A DNA stretch of 7,719 bases from an uncultured Roseburia sp. Its GTDB lineage: Bacteria; Bacillota; Clostridia; Lachnospirales; Lachnospiraceae. Below the pieces are notes generated by a model. It did no database searches, had not been told where the DNA came from, and worked only from the letters and a program-made list of their open reading frames with translations. The stretch's first letter is position 1, and each line of letters starts with the position of its first letter. The DNA is taken from the NCBI GenBank assembly GCA_910577925.1, contig CAJTOI010000049.1, positions 1 through 7,719 of the forward strand, written 5' to 3'. Below, in pieces: positions 1 through 5,934 of the stretch. The translations under genes were made by a program, and so were the position numbers.

Positions 1-4
1 GGCG

Positions 5-670
5 GTGCGGTGGATGAAAAAGACGCCGGACGGCGCGGAGCTCGCAAGCGCATACGGGACGCTGCGCATTGTGCCGCTTGCGCCGGAGATTGTGCGGGTC
101 AGTTTCCGAAAGGGAGCGGCGCCGGTGTTCACGGACTGCGGGGAATCTGCGCTCTCCCCCGGACGGGTGAAGTGGCGCTGCAGGGAGACGAGAGAAGCGG
201 TGGAACTCGCCACGGAGCGGCTGCTTGTGCGGGTGGAGAAAAAGAGCGGAGCGGTGAAGTTTTTTACCGCGGACGGAAAGCTGCTGCTGTCGGAAAGGGA
301 AAAGGAACCCCGGCTGATTGAGCAGGGGGGAAAAGATCAGACATGGATGTTTTTCGACTGGGCAAAAGACGAGAAGATCTGGGCGAAGGGAGCGCTGGCC
401 GGAGATCTGCTGAAACTGAATCTGTCGGCCAGGTATATTTCTTTCGGCGGCAGGAGTATCAAGATTCCCTGCGTGCTGTCGGAGAAGGGCTACGGGCTTG
501 CGTTTCCAGCGGAAGATACGGTGATGTGCTGTGCGATTCCGATGTACGGGCCCTATGTGACGACGGAGAAAACGGCGCAGACGGACTATTGTTTTCTGTA
601 CGGAGGGGGCGTGCCGGAATCTGAGGCGCTGTATAAAATTCTTGCGGGAGGTGAAAAGAGATTGTCGTGA
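5..670 (+). CDS. GH31 glycosidase N-terminal domain fragment, truncated (probable pseudogene)
   Basis: The 221-residue product resembles only the N-terminal galactose-mutarotase-like beta-sandwich of glycoside hydrolase family 31 (alpha-glucosidase/alpha-xylosidase). The clues are the opening 'EIVRVSF' strand, the stretch 'IKIPCVLSEKGYGLAF' (about residues 153-168) and the late 'TDYCFLYGG' (about 192-200). In intact enzymes this last segment leads straight into the catalytic (beta/alpha)8 barrel. Here the frame ends about 20 residues later, so the barrel with its two catalytic aspartates is absent. Family members usually have 650-800 residues, so this is under a third of a gene and should have no hydrolase activity. 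The start is uncertain: GTG at 5, ATG at 14, or a start before the window, since the frame is open to the left edge. The sequence is GC-rich like its neighbours, so the loss looks like a local deletion rather than transfer. GH31 assignment is fairly sure; pseudogene status is inferred. Confidence 0.6.
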   Translation: MRWMKKTPDGAELASAYGTLRIVPLAPEIVRVSFRKGAAPVFTDCGESALSPGRVKWRCRETREAVELATERLLVRVEKKSGAVKFFTADGKLLLSEREKEPRLIEQGGKDQTWMFFDWAKDEKIWAKGALAGDLLKLNLSARYISFGGRSIKIPCVLSEKGYGLAFPAEDTVMCCAIPMYGPYVTTEKTAQTDYCFLYGGGVPESEALYKILAGGEKRLS

Positions 671-690
671 CCGTGCAGTTGGTGTATGAT
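662..690 (+). promoter_or_regulatory. Candidate sigma-A promoter for the hybrid kinase
   Basis: TTGTCG (662-667, 4 of 6 to the -35 consensus) is followed after exactly 17 bases by TATGAT (685-690, 5 of 6 to the -10 consensus). Transcription would start near 697, just ahead of both possible kinase start codons (718 and 742). The -35 box overlaps the last codons of the truncated glycosidase, so the kinase need not depend on upstream transcription. The prediction rests on consensus match and position only. Confidence 0.45.
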
Positions 691-741
691 GGAAGAAAGC
701 AATACAAATGACTGTGGATGCAGGGACAGGATGGAAAGCGG

Positions 742-2802
742 ATGGAGATTGAAATAAATGAAAAAACACTTCCGATTCTTGAAAATATAGCCGACAATAT
801 GCCCGGCGGATTTTTTATTTATCACGCGGACGCAGACGAGAAGCTCATCTATTACAATAAATCCATGCTTCGGATTTTCGGCTGCAAATCCGGGGAGGAA
901 TTCGAGTGTCTGACAGGAAACAGTTTCCGGGGAATTGTTCACCCGGAAGATTTTGATCAGGTAGAGCACAGTATCCAAAAGCAGATCCGCGACAGCGAGT
1001 GCAACATGGATTATGTGGAATACCGGATTGTCAGAAAAGACGGAACGATTCGCTGGGTGGAAGATTACGGGCACTGCACGCATACTTCGATGTATGGAGA
1101 CGTGTTTTACGTGTTTATGGAGGATGCCACGGAGCGTCTCGAAAAGCGGATGGCAGAGCTCGAGGAGATCAACGAAGAGCTGAGAAATGTCTATGCGAGG
1201 GAGAGCCAGTATAAAAAGGCGATCCTTCAGGATGCCGTCGACTTTTTTGAGGTCAATCTGTCCAGGGACAGTTTCATCGCCAATGCGTCCCAGGTCGTTG
1301 ACCGGAAGATCGTGGATATATCCGAATCCGTGAGGGCTTTGCCGCCTGTAAGCTATTCTGCATACATTGAAATGAGGGTAGGTCAGGTAAGTGAGGCAGA
1401 GAGGGAGAATTATCGGAAATTTTTTGATGCGGAGCGTCTGATTCGGTGTTACTACAAGGGGGAACTCGAACAGAGTTATGAGGTCTGGTCTGTCGATTCA
1501 CTCGGGAGGCGCAGAATGAGACACTACAAGATCCTGCTCGGCAGGCAGGAGAGTACCGAAGATATCGTGGCGCTTTCCGTCTGCACGGATATGACGGATC
1601 AGATGGAGCGCCAGAATCTTCTTCAGATTGCACTCAGGCAGGCGCAGTCTGCGAATATTGCAAGAAATGTATTTCTCGGCAATATGTCGCATGATCTGCG
1701 CACGCCGTTAAACGCGATCGTGGGCTACGCAGAATTGCTGACGGAATACGGGAAAGACTCGAGAATAGCCGGTTATGTGGAGAAGATTAAACATGCGGGC
1801 AACGAGCTTTTATCGCTTGTAAAGGAATCCATGGAGGTGACGTGGGCGGAATCCGGAAAGGCCGTTCTGGCGGAGGCATGCTGTGATATCGAAGATTTGA
1901 TTCAGAATATTTCGGATGATTTCGGCGTGATGATGGAGAAAAAGAGGCTCGCATTTTCGGTGGAGTGCGAGGATATCCGTCACCGGTATATCTATGCGGA
2001 CAGCGTCCGTCTGCGCGAGATTATTGAGCAGCTGCTTGACAATGCGGTAAAGTACACGAACACCGGCGGCGCGGTGCGGCTTTCGGTGCGGGAGGAGCAG
2101 AATTCACCCAAAGGGTACGGAAAGTTTGTCTTTTCCGTACAGGACAACGGAATCGGAATCGAGGAAGATTTTAAAGAGGAGCTGTTTCAGGCGTTTACCA
2201 GAGCAAAAAATACAACGATGAGCAAGGTTCTAGGTTCCGGTCTCGGACTTACGGTCGCAAAAACGTTTGTGGAAATGATGGAGGGGACGATCGACATCGA
2301 GAGTAAAGCCGGCGAGGGAAGTACATTTACGGTAAAGATTCTGTTTCGGCTCGGGGAGGAGAGCAGCGCGAAACAGCCGGTGCCGGTGCAGGCGCTGGAG
2401 CGCTCTTTGCTGGAGGGCAGGAAGATTCTGCTGGTGGAGGATAACGAGCTGAATTCGGAGATCGCACAGGAGCTGCTGGCGCAGTACGGATTTGTGATCG
2501 AGACGGCGGAGAACGGTCAGATTGCGTTGGAAAAGGTGGAAAATTCGACTGCCGGATATTACAGTGCGGTGCTGATGGATATTCAGATGCCGGTCATGGA
2601 CGGCTATGAGGCGACGCGCCGGATCCGGAAGCTGAAAAACGGTGAGCTGGCAAATATTCCGATTATCGCGCTCTCGGCAAACACGTTTTCGGAGGATCAG
2701 CAGAAAGCGCTCGAGAGCGGAATGGATGCGCATTTTCCGAAACCGATAGAGATAGAGGGGCTTGTCGATCTGCTGTGCCGGGTGCTGGCGAAGGTGCTGT
2801 GA
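742..2802 (+). CDS. Soluble PAS-domain hybrid sensor histidine kinase with C-terminal receiver
   Basis: This 686-residue hybrid kinase should autophosphorylate a histidine and pass the phosphate to its own receiver. The order is: PAS domain (about 8-135, with 'MPGGFFIYHAD' and the closing 'DGTIRWVEDYG'); a short coiled-coil linker (about 130-155); a second PAS-like sensory region (about 160-285); HisKA with 'NMSHDLRTPLNAIVGY' and phosphoacceptor H317; HATPase_c with N-box N434 in 'LLDNAVKYT', G1 'DNGIGI' and G2 'GSGLGLTVAK'; and a receiver with acidic E566/D567, phosphoacceptor D613 in 'MDIQMPVMDG', S645 and K667. All catalytic residues are present. There is no signal peptide or membrane segment, so it should sense a cytoplasmic cue; the ligand cannot be told. 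ATG 742 is preferred over the in-frame ATG 718 because AGGA lies 10 bases upstream of 742 and 718 has no Shine-Dalgarno; the longer form would add 8 residues. No partner phosphotransfer protein or output regulator is adjacent. It ends 23 bases from the convergent kinase, with no terminator visible between them. Confidence 0.93.
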   Translation: MEIEINEKTLPILENIADNMPGGFFIYHADADEKLIYYNKSMLRIFGCKSGEEFECLTGNSFRGIVHPEDFDQVEHSIQKQIRDSECNMDYVEYRIVRKDGTIRWVEDYGHCTHTSMYGDVFYVFMEDATERLEKRMAELEEINEELRNVYARESQYKKAILQDAVDFFEVNLSRDSFIANASQVVDRKIVDISESVRALPPVSYSAYIEMRVGQVSEAERENYRKFFDAERLIRCYYKGELEQSYEVWSVDSLGRRRMRHYKILLGRQESTEDIVALSVCTDMTDQMERQNLLQIALRQAQSANIARNVFLGNMSHDLRTPLNAIVGYAELLTEYGKDSRIAGYVEKIKHAGNELLSLVKESMEVTWAESGKAVLAEACCDIEDLIQNISDDFGVMMEKKRLAFSVECEDIRHRYIYADSVRLREIIEQLLDNAVKYTNTGGAVRLSVREEQNSPKGYGKFVFSVQDNGIGIEEDFKEELFQAFTRAKNTTMSKVLGSGLGLTVAKTFVEMMEGTIDIESKAGEGSTFTVKILFRLGEESSAKQPVPVQALERSLLEGRKILLVEDNELNSEIAQELLAQYGFVIETAENGQIALEKVENSTAGYYSAVLMDIQMPVMDGYEATRRIRKLKNGELANIPIIALSANTFSEDQQKALESGMDAHFPKPIEIEGLVDLLCRVLAKVL

Positions 2803-2825
2803 ACGATGCGTCTCTTTTGTGTGCG

Positions 2826-4073
2826 TCACGGCGAAAACAGCAGCACGATTTCAAGGCCGTCTCCTTTTCGGTAATCCGCGATACGGGCGTCTCCGCCCAT
2901 CTGCCGCATCACGTATTTTACGATATAGAGACCGAGGCCGGCGCCTGCATGCGCCCCGACGTTTTTCCCGCGGTAGAATTTGTCAAACAAAAACGGCACG
3001 TCTTCCGGCGCAGGGCCGGGGCCGTCGTCGCGTATGTGCAGCGCGCAGCAGTATTCGGTTTTGTCATAGCCTTCGGCGGGAGCTTCAAGCCAAATCCGGA
3101 CTGCGGACTGCGGCGCGTATTTTTCGGCATTGGCCAGAAGGTTGCCGACTGCCTGACGGAAACGCTTTGCGTCCACGGAGACAAGGATGGGAGGGAGCGG
3201 GGACTGCAGCTCTGCGGTTATATGCGCGGAGGCTTTTACATACCGGGACGGTTCGCCGGGGATGCGGCCCGCCGGTTCTTCCGCAAGCTGTTCGGCCAGG
3301 GTGTCCCGAAGCAGCAGGTCAATGCGTGTGGGTTCACACTGAATCTGCAGTTTGTCCATATCGCTTAAGGAGTGCAGAAACAGATCGTTTGTCAGCGCGG
3401 TCACTTCGTCGCATTTTTTTAAGATGACGGAGGCATAGCGCGCCCTGCGCTCCGCGGAGGTGTCCATATTGGCCGCGAGCGCTTCGGTGTAGGCCCGGAT
3501 GGAGGCGACCGGCGTTTTGATGTCGTGGGAGAGGGTGGCGATGACCGTCTTGTGGTTTTCGACTGCGAGCCGTTCCCCGTCTCTTGCCCGTGCGATTTCC
3601 ACGCGCATATGGTCAAAGGCCCAGGTGAAAGCGCCGAACATGTTTTGGCGCTCATAGTGCAGTTCGATTTCGAAATTTCCCCGGGCCAGTTCCCCGGCAT
3701 ATTCTTCGAGGCGCTGAAACGGTTTTATTACAATGCGGTAGAGGTAAAAGAAGGAGAGGGCGAGCGTGAGGGCACAGATCAGATACATGCCGATAAGCCC
3801 GGTCTGTGCATTTGTCCCGACGGGAGTGCCATCCTGCGTCAGGGACTCTCTCAGGGCGGCAATCTGCGGCTGTGCCGGGCTTGCGCCGTCTGTCTCGGTC
3901 AGCTTTTCAATTTCGTTGAGCGCGAGGATGTATTCTCTGCGTGTTTTGTCTGCGTGTATTTCTTTCTGTTCGCCGGTGAAGCAAAGTGCGGCGAGCAGCG
4001 CTGCAGTCAGAAAAAAAAGAGCGGCACACATCGCCGTCCCGAGTCTGGCTGCCGCACGTCCTCCCTGTACCAT
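2826..4073 (-). CDS. Membrane sensor histidine kinase of a two-component system
   Basis: This 415-residue sensor kinase is the natural partner of the regulator encoded just upstream. TM1 is about residues 11-33. An extracytoplasmic segment of only about 60 residues (34-91) follows, then TM2 (about 92-113), a HAMP-like linker ('IKPFQRLEEYAGELARGNFE', about 116-135), HisKA with 'LSHDIKTPVASI' and phosphoacceptor H183, and HATPase_c with N-box N315 in 'NLLANAEKY', G1 'DDGPGP' and G2 'GAGLGLYIVK'. Every kinase box is intact. The small external loop suggests sensing of a membrane-proximal or envelope signal, but the ligand is unknown. The start ATG has AAGGA 5 bases upstream, and only 21 bases separate it from the regulator stop, so the two should be co-transcribed and probably translated together. 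The gene is GC-rich like its neighbours. Confidence 0.93.
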   Translation of the reverse strand: MVQGGRAAARLGTAMCAALFFLTAALLAALCFTGEQKEIHADKTRREYILALNEIEKLTETDGASPAQPQIAALRESLTQDGTPVGTNAQTGLIGMYLICALTLALSFFYLYRIVIKPFQRLEEYAGELARGNFEIELHYERQNMFGAFTWAFDHMRVEIARARDGERLAVENHKTVIATLSHDIKTPVASIRAYTEALAANMDTSAERRARYASVILKKCDEVTALTNDLFLHSLSDMDKLQIQCEPTRIDLLLRDTLAEQLAEEPAGRIPGEPSRYVKASAHITAELQSPLPPILVSVDAKRFRQAVGNLLANAEKYAPQSAVRIWLEAPAEGYDKTEYCCALHIRDDGPGPAPEDVPFLFDKFYRGKNVGAHAGAGLGLYIVKYVMRQMGGDARIADYRKGDGLEIVLLFSP

Positions 4074-4094
4074 AGATATCCTTCCTTTCCGATG

Positions 4095-4787
4095 CTATTG
4101 CAGCATATATCCGATGCCCCAGACGGTTTGAATCAATGTCGGCTTTGAGGGACAGATTTCGAGCTTTTCCCGAAGCCAGCGGATGTGCACGGTCAGCGTA
4201 GACGTTTCCACCGCGCTGAAAGCGCCCCATACCTCCTGTATCAGCCGTTCTTTCGGAAGTGCCTGGCCTCGGTGCCTTGCCATGTAGAGCAGCAGGTCGT
4301 ATTCTTTCAGTGCAAGACTGACAGGTGCGCCGTTTCTTGTCACGCGACGCTCGCCCGGGTAGATCACAATCTGATTTGCAGGGTCATCACTCACCGCAAG
4401 TTCCTGTGTATGTTCCTGTCCGCCGTATGCCCTGCGCAGCAGGGAGTTCGTGCGGGACAAAAGTTCCCGCAGCGAGTATGGCTTTGACAGATAATCGTCG
4501 CCGCCCATGTCCAGCCCCGTAATTTTGTCGTCCTCGCTGGTCCGTGCGCTTGCGAATATAATCGGCACCGCGGAAACCCTGCGGATTTCCCGGCACACCT
4601 CAAAGCCGGTGGTCTCGGGCAGATTGATATCGAGCAGTATCATATCGCAGGTGTTTTTCTCCATCCAGGCGTAGGCATCGTCCGCATTTATCACATGTGC
4701 CGTCTCGTAGCCGTAGTCCTCGTACATATCGCAGATCAGCATGGACAGATCCGCATCGTCATCGATAATCAGTATTTTTTTAGCCAT
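4095..4787 (-). CDS. OmpR/PhoB-family response regulator
   Basis: This 230-residue DNA-binding regulator has an N-terminal receiver (about 1-120) with acidic D9-D11, phosphoacceptor D53 in 'LLDINLPETTGFEV', S80 in the switch position and K102 in 'LSKPYSLREL'. The C-terminal winged helix (about 130-230) carries the usual 'LTVHIRWLREKLE' recognition-helix region and ends in 'VWGIGYML'. It should be phosphorylated by the kinase encoded 21 bases downstream and bind promoter DNA. The frame is open to an ATG at 4847, but the start at 4787 is chosen because GGGAG lies 5 bases upstream and the protein then begins with the canonical 'MAKKILIIDDD'. The rejected extension would be read from inside the long inverted repeat at 4804-4861. 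Targets cannot be deduced from the sequence. It follows the phosphatase gene by 77 bases, so a three-gene operon is likely. Confidence 0.94.
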   Translation of the reverse strand: MAKKILIIDDDADLSMLICDMYEDYGYETAHVINADDAYAWMEKNTCDMILLDINLPETTGFEVCREIRRVSAVPIIFASARTSEDDKITGLDMGGDDYLSKPYSLRELLSRTNSLLRRAYGGQEHTQELAVSDDPANQIVIYPGERRVTRNGAPVSLALKEYDLLLYMARHRGQALPKERLIQEVWGAFSAVETSTLTVHIRWLREKLEICPSKPTLIQTVWGIGYMLQ

Positions 4788-4803
4788 AAGTTCTCCCGTT
4801 TCC

Positions 4804-4861
4804 GTACCCTCAGCGGAGTGGACAAGGGAGTATGTGCCGTTGTCCACTCTACTGAGGGTGC
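4804..4861. repeat. Long near-perfect inverted repeat upstream of the response regulator
   Basis: The left arm (ACCCTCAG..GAGTGGACAA, 4806-4825) and right arm (TTGTCCACTC..CTGAGGGT, 4840-4859) are reverse complements at 18 of 20 positions, with two adjacent mismatches in the middle (4814-4815 against 4850-4851). The loop is 14 bases (4826-4839). A further one or two weak pairs are possible at the outer ends. On the minus-strand transcript the hairpin would end about 7 bases before the regulator's Shine-Dalgarno. No T-run follows on either strand, so it is not a standard intrinsic terminator. It could be an mRNA processing or stability hairpin, a protein-bound operator, or a dispersed palindromic repeat. 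The structure is certain; the role is unknown. Confidence 0.85.
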
Positions 4862-4864
4862 CGG

Positions 4865-5341
4865 TTATTCATATCCCAGATGTGCCAGCAGGGCTTTGCA
4901 TCCGCTTGCGATTTCGCGGTAGGTCACATCGAACTGTCTTGTGTACCAGGGATCGTCGATATCGCCAGGACGGTCGGTAAAGTCCAGCAGGCGGTGCAGC
5001 TTATTGTCCGGGTCTTCGGGGAAGTCCCGGCGCATATTGCGCAGGTTAAACTGCTCCATTGCAATCAGGTAATCGTATTCGTCATAGTCGTCCCGGCGGA
5101 TGCGCCGTGCGGTTTTCTGTGCGACTTCATCCCTGAGGCGCTCGGTTCCGATGCCGTGGCAGGCGAGCTCCGCCTTCGCCGGAGGGTAGATGTGGTTTCC
5201 GATTTCTTCATTGCTGGTGGCAGCGGAGGCTACGCAGAAGTCCGCAGTGATACCGCGTGCTGCGAGCATATCTTTAAAAATAAATTCTGCCATTGGGGAG
5301 CGGCAGATATTGCCGTGGCAGACGAATAATATTTTTATCAT
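4865..5341 (-). CDS. Low-molecular-weight protein tyrosine phosphatase
   Basis: This 158-residue cytoplasmic phosphatase of the LMW-PTP family removes phosphate from phosphotyrosine by a cysteinyl-phosphate intermediate. The N-terminal P-loop is 'VCHGNICRS', with nucleophile C8 and phosphate-binding R14. The general acid is D130 in 'DPWY', in its usual position. Length is typical. The P-loop residue after Asn is Ile12, as in tyrosine-specific members; YwlE-type arginine phosphatases have Thr there, so tyrosine specificity is favoured. The start ATG has AAAGGA about 10 bases upstream, a slightly long spacing, and follows the AT-rich segment directly. In Firmicutes such enzymes often act on tyrosine-kinase-controlled exopolysaccharide or stress proteins, but no kinase or capsule gene is visible here. 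It lies 77 bases ahead of the response regulator on the same strand, hinting at shared transcription with the two-component system. Confidence 0.92.
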   Translation of the reverse strand: MIKILFVCHGNICRSPMAEFIFKDMLAARGITADFCVASAATSNEEIGNHIYPPAKAELACHGIGTERLRDEVAQKTARRIRRDDYDEYDYLIAMEQFNLRNMRRDFPEDPDNKLHRLLDFTDRPGDIDDPWYTRQFDVTYREIASGCKALLAHLGYE

Positions 5342-5415
5342 CTTGGATTTATCCTTTCATAAGCCTTTAAACCTTGATATATCGGGCTTCTTGGCACTTT
5401 TCTTCAATTTTGTAT

Positions 5416-5468
5416 TTTGCCCTAACTTCACGCAAATCTATATAAATCTACGCAAATTTATGGGCAAA
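5416..5468. repeat. Attachment-site-like repeat cluster
   Basis: A 7-bp inverted repeat, TTTGCCC (5416-5422) and GGGCAAA (5462-5468), encloses 10-bp-phased units: CGCAAATCTA (5431-5440), TATAAATCTA (5441-5450) and CGCAAATTTA (5451-5460). The first and third are exactly 20 bp apart and match at 9 of 10 positions. It sits where GC-rich host-like DNA gives way to AT-rich DNA. Helically phased repeats inside an inverted repeat resemble binding sites of a tyrosine integrase at an island end, but no integrase gene is in the window. The repeats are directly visible; the att reading is inference. Confidence 0.4.
5439..5467 (-). promoter_or_regulatory. Candidate promoter for the phosphatase / two-component operon
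   Basis: On the minus strand TTGCCC (5467-5462, 4 of 6 to -35) is followed after 17 bases by TATATA (5444-5439, 4 of 6 to -10). It points toward the phosphatase start at 5341, leaving a leader of about 90 bases. It overlaps the repeat cluster described separately, so any protein bound there could affect transcription. The match is moderate and AT-rich DNA gives such matches readily. Confidence 0.28.
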
Positions 5469-5487
5469 TGGTGTAGTAAAGATATCA

Positions 5488-5850
5488 TCACCAAATTCCT
5501 TTAGAAGATATTTCTTGCCTTTTATCTTTAACCTTACCTATTAATTCTTTCAACTCAACCAATAATTGTTGATGTGTTCCATCGGAATTATCATATATTA
5601 GAAGTTCCAAATTTCTATTGTGTAGCAGACTTTTTTCAATTTCTTTAGAATATGTATCCTTTGCTGTAACGAAATAGTGTGGCAAGCATCCCGGATATAA
5701 AAAATTCATATTCTCTAGTATTAATTGGATGTCTGGATCACTTATTCCACATCCAAGAAATACAAATGTATGCGTAAGTACCAATGGGATTTTTTTCAAA
5801 ATCTCTTCGTATGCTCGTACCACCCTTTTGGTTGTACCTACAGTTTTCAT
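5488..5850 (-). pseudogene. C-terminal remnant of a SIR2-like (NADase-fold) protein
   Basis: The 120 residues match the last part of SIR2-like proteins: 'THTFVFLGCGISDPDIQLIL' (26-45) is the Rossmann strand and 'GxxxxDPD' turn near the end of the NAD-binding fold, followed by a 'PHYFVTAK' strand and a charged helical tail. The NAD-binding N-terminal part is missing; intact relatives have roughly 280-300 residues or more. The only ATG (5850) has no Shine-Dalgarno, and an in-frame TAA lies just upstream (5857-5859), so this is a broken gene rather than a short one. Proteins of this family act in anti-phage defence by NAD+ depletion, often fused or paired with other effectors. The segment is AT-rich (17 G/C of 60 at 5501-5560, against 39 of 60 at 5101-5160), which suggests acquisition. 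Its 5' end lies where the recombinase element stops, so insertion is the simplest cause. The missing part could lie beyond the far end of the element. Confidence 0.7.
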
Positions 5851-5891
5851 AATGGGTTAAACCAGATAGGGATAAAAAATAGATATGTATC

Positions 5892-5917
5892 GGCAGGAGC
5901 ATAGATTTTCTCCTGCC
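5892..5917 (-). terminator. Hairpin behind the recombinase; possible terminator
   Basis: GGCAGGAG (5892-5899) and CTCCTGCC (5910-5917) form a perfect 8-bp stem with a 10-base loop. On the minus strand a run of six T follows (5879-5874), but about 12 bases after the stem, farther than in a standard intrinsic terminator. It lies just downstream of the recombinase stop, near the presumed element end, so it may instead be part of the recombination site. Confidence 0.4.
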
Positions 5918-5918
5918 A

Positions 5919-5934
5919 CGCCTATATTTAGGCG
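5919..5934. repeat. Small hairpin across the recombinase stop codon
   Basis: CGCCTA (5919-5924) and TAGGCG (5929-5934) are perfect reverse complements around a TATT loop. The recombinase TAA stop (5930-5928) sits within it. It abuts the larger hairpin at 5892-5917, giving two stems in tandem. It may help terminate transcription or mark the element end. Confidence 0.5.

Noticed and set aside
686..757. 23-codon leader peptide overlapping the hybrid kinase start
   Set aside because: It starts inside the proposed -10 box, so it would not be fully transcribed from that promoter, and it has no good ribosome site or run of regulatory codons.
586..1083. 165-residue minus-strand frame across the kinase start
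   Set aside because: It has no Shine-Dalgarno or recognised domain and overlaps the PAS domain coding sequence.
2230..2829. 199-residue minus-strand reading frame under the hybrid kinase
   Set aside because: It lies opposite the HATPase and receiver coding sequence, has no recognisable domain, and its His/Arg/Leu-rich composition is typical of an antisense shadow in GC-rich DNA.
3525..4148. 207-residue plus-strand frame opposite the membrane kinase
   Set aside because: The real kinase on the other strand has all catalytic boxes, and this frame has no ribosome site or known motif.
4804..4861. Intrinsic terminator reading of the long inverted repeat
   Set aside because: No T-run follows the stem on either strand, so only the inverted repeat itself is reported.
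4880..5329. 149-residue plus-strand frame opposite the phosphatase
   Set aside because: The minus-strand phosphatase carries an intact P-loop and DPWY motif; this frame is its shadow.
5361..5389. AAGCC/GGCTT weak inverted repeat as a terminator or att core
   Set aside because: It has only five pairs around a 19-base loop; this is expected by chance.
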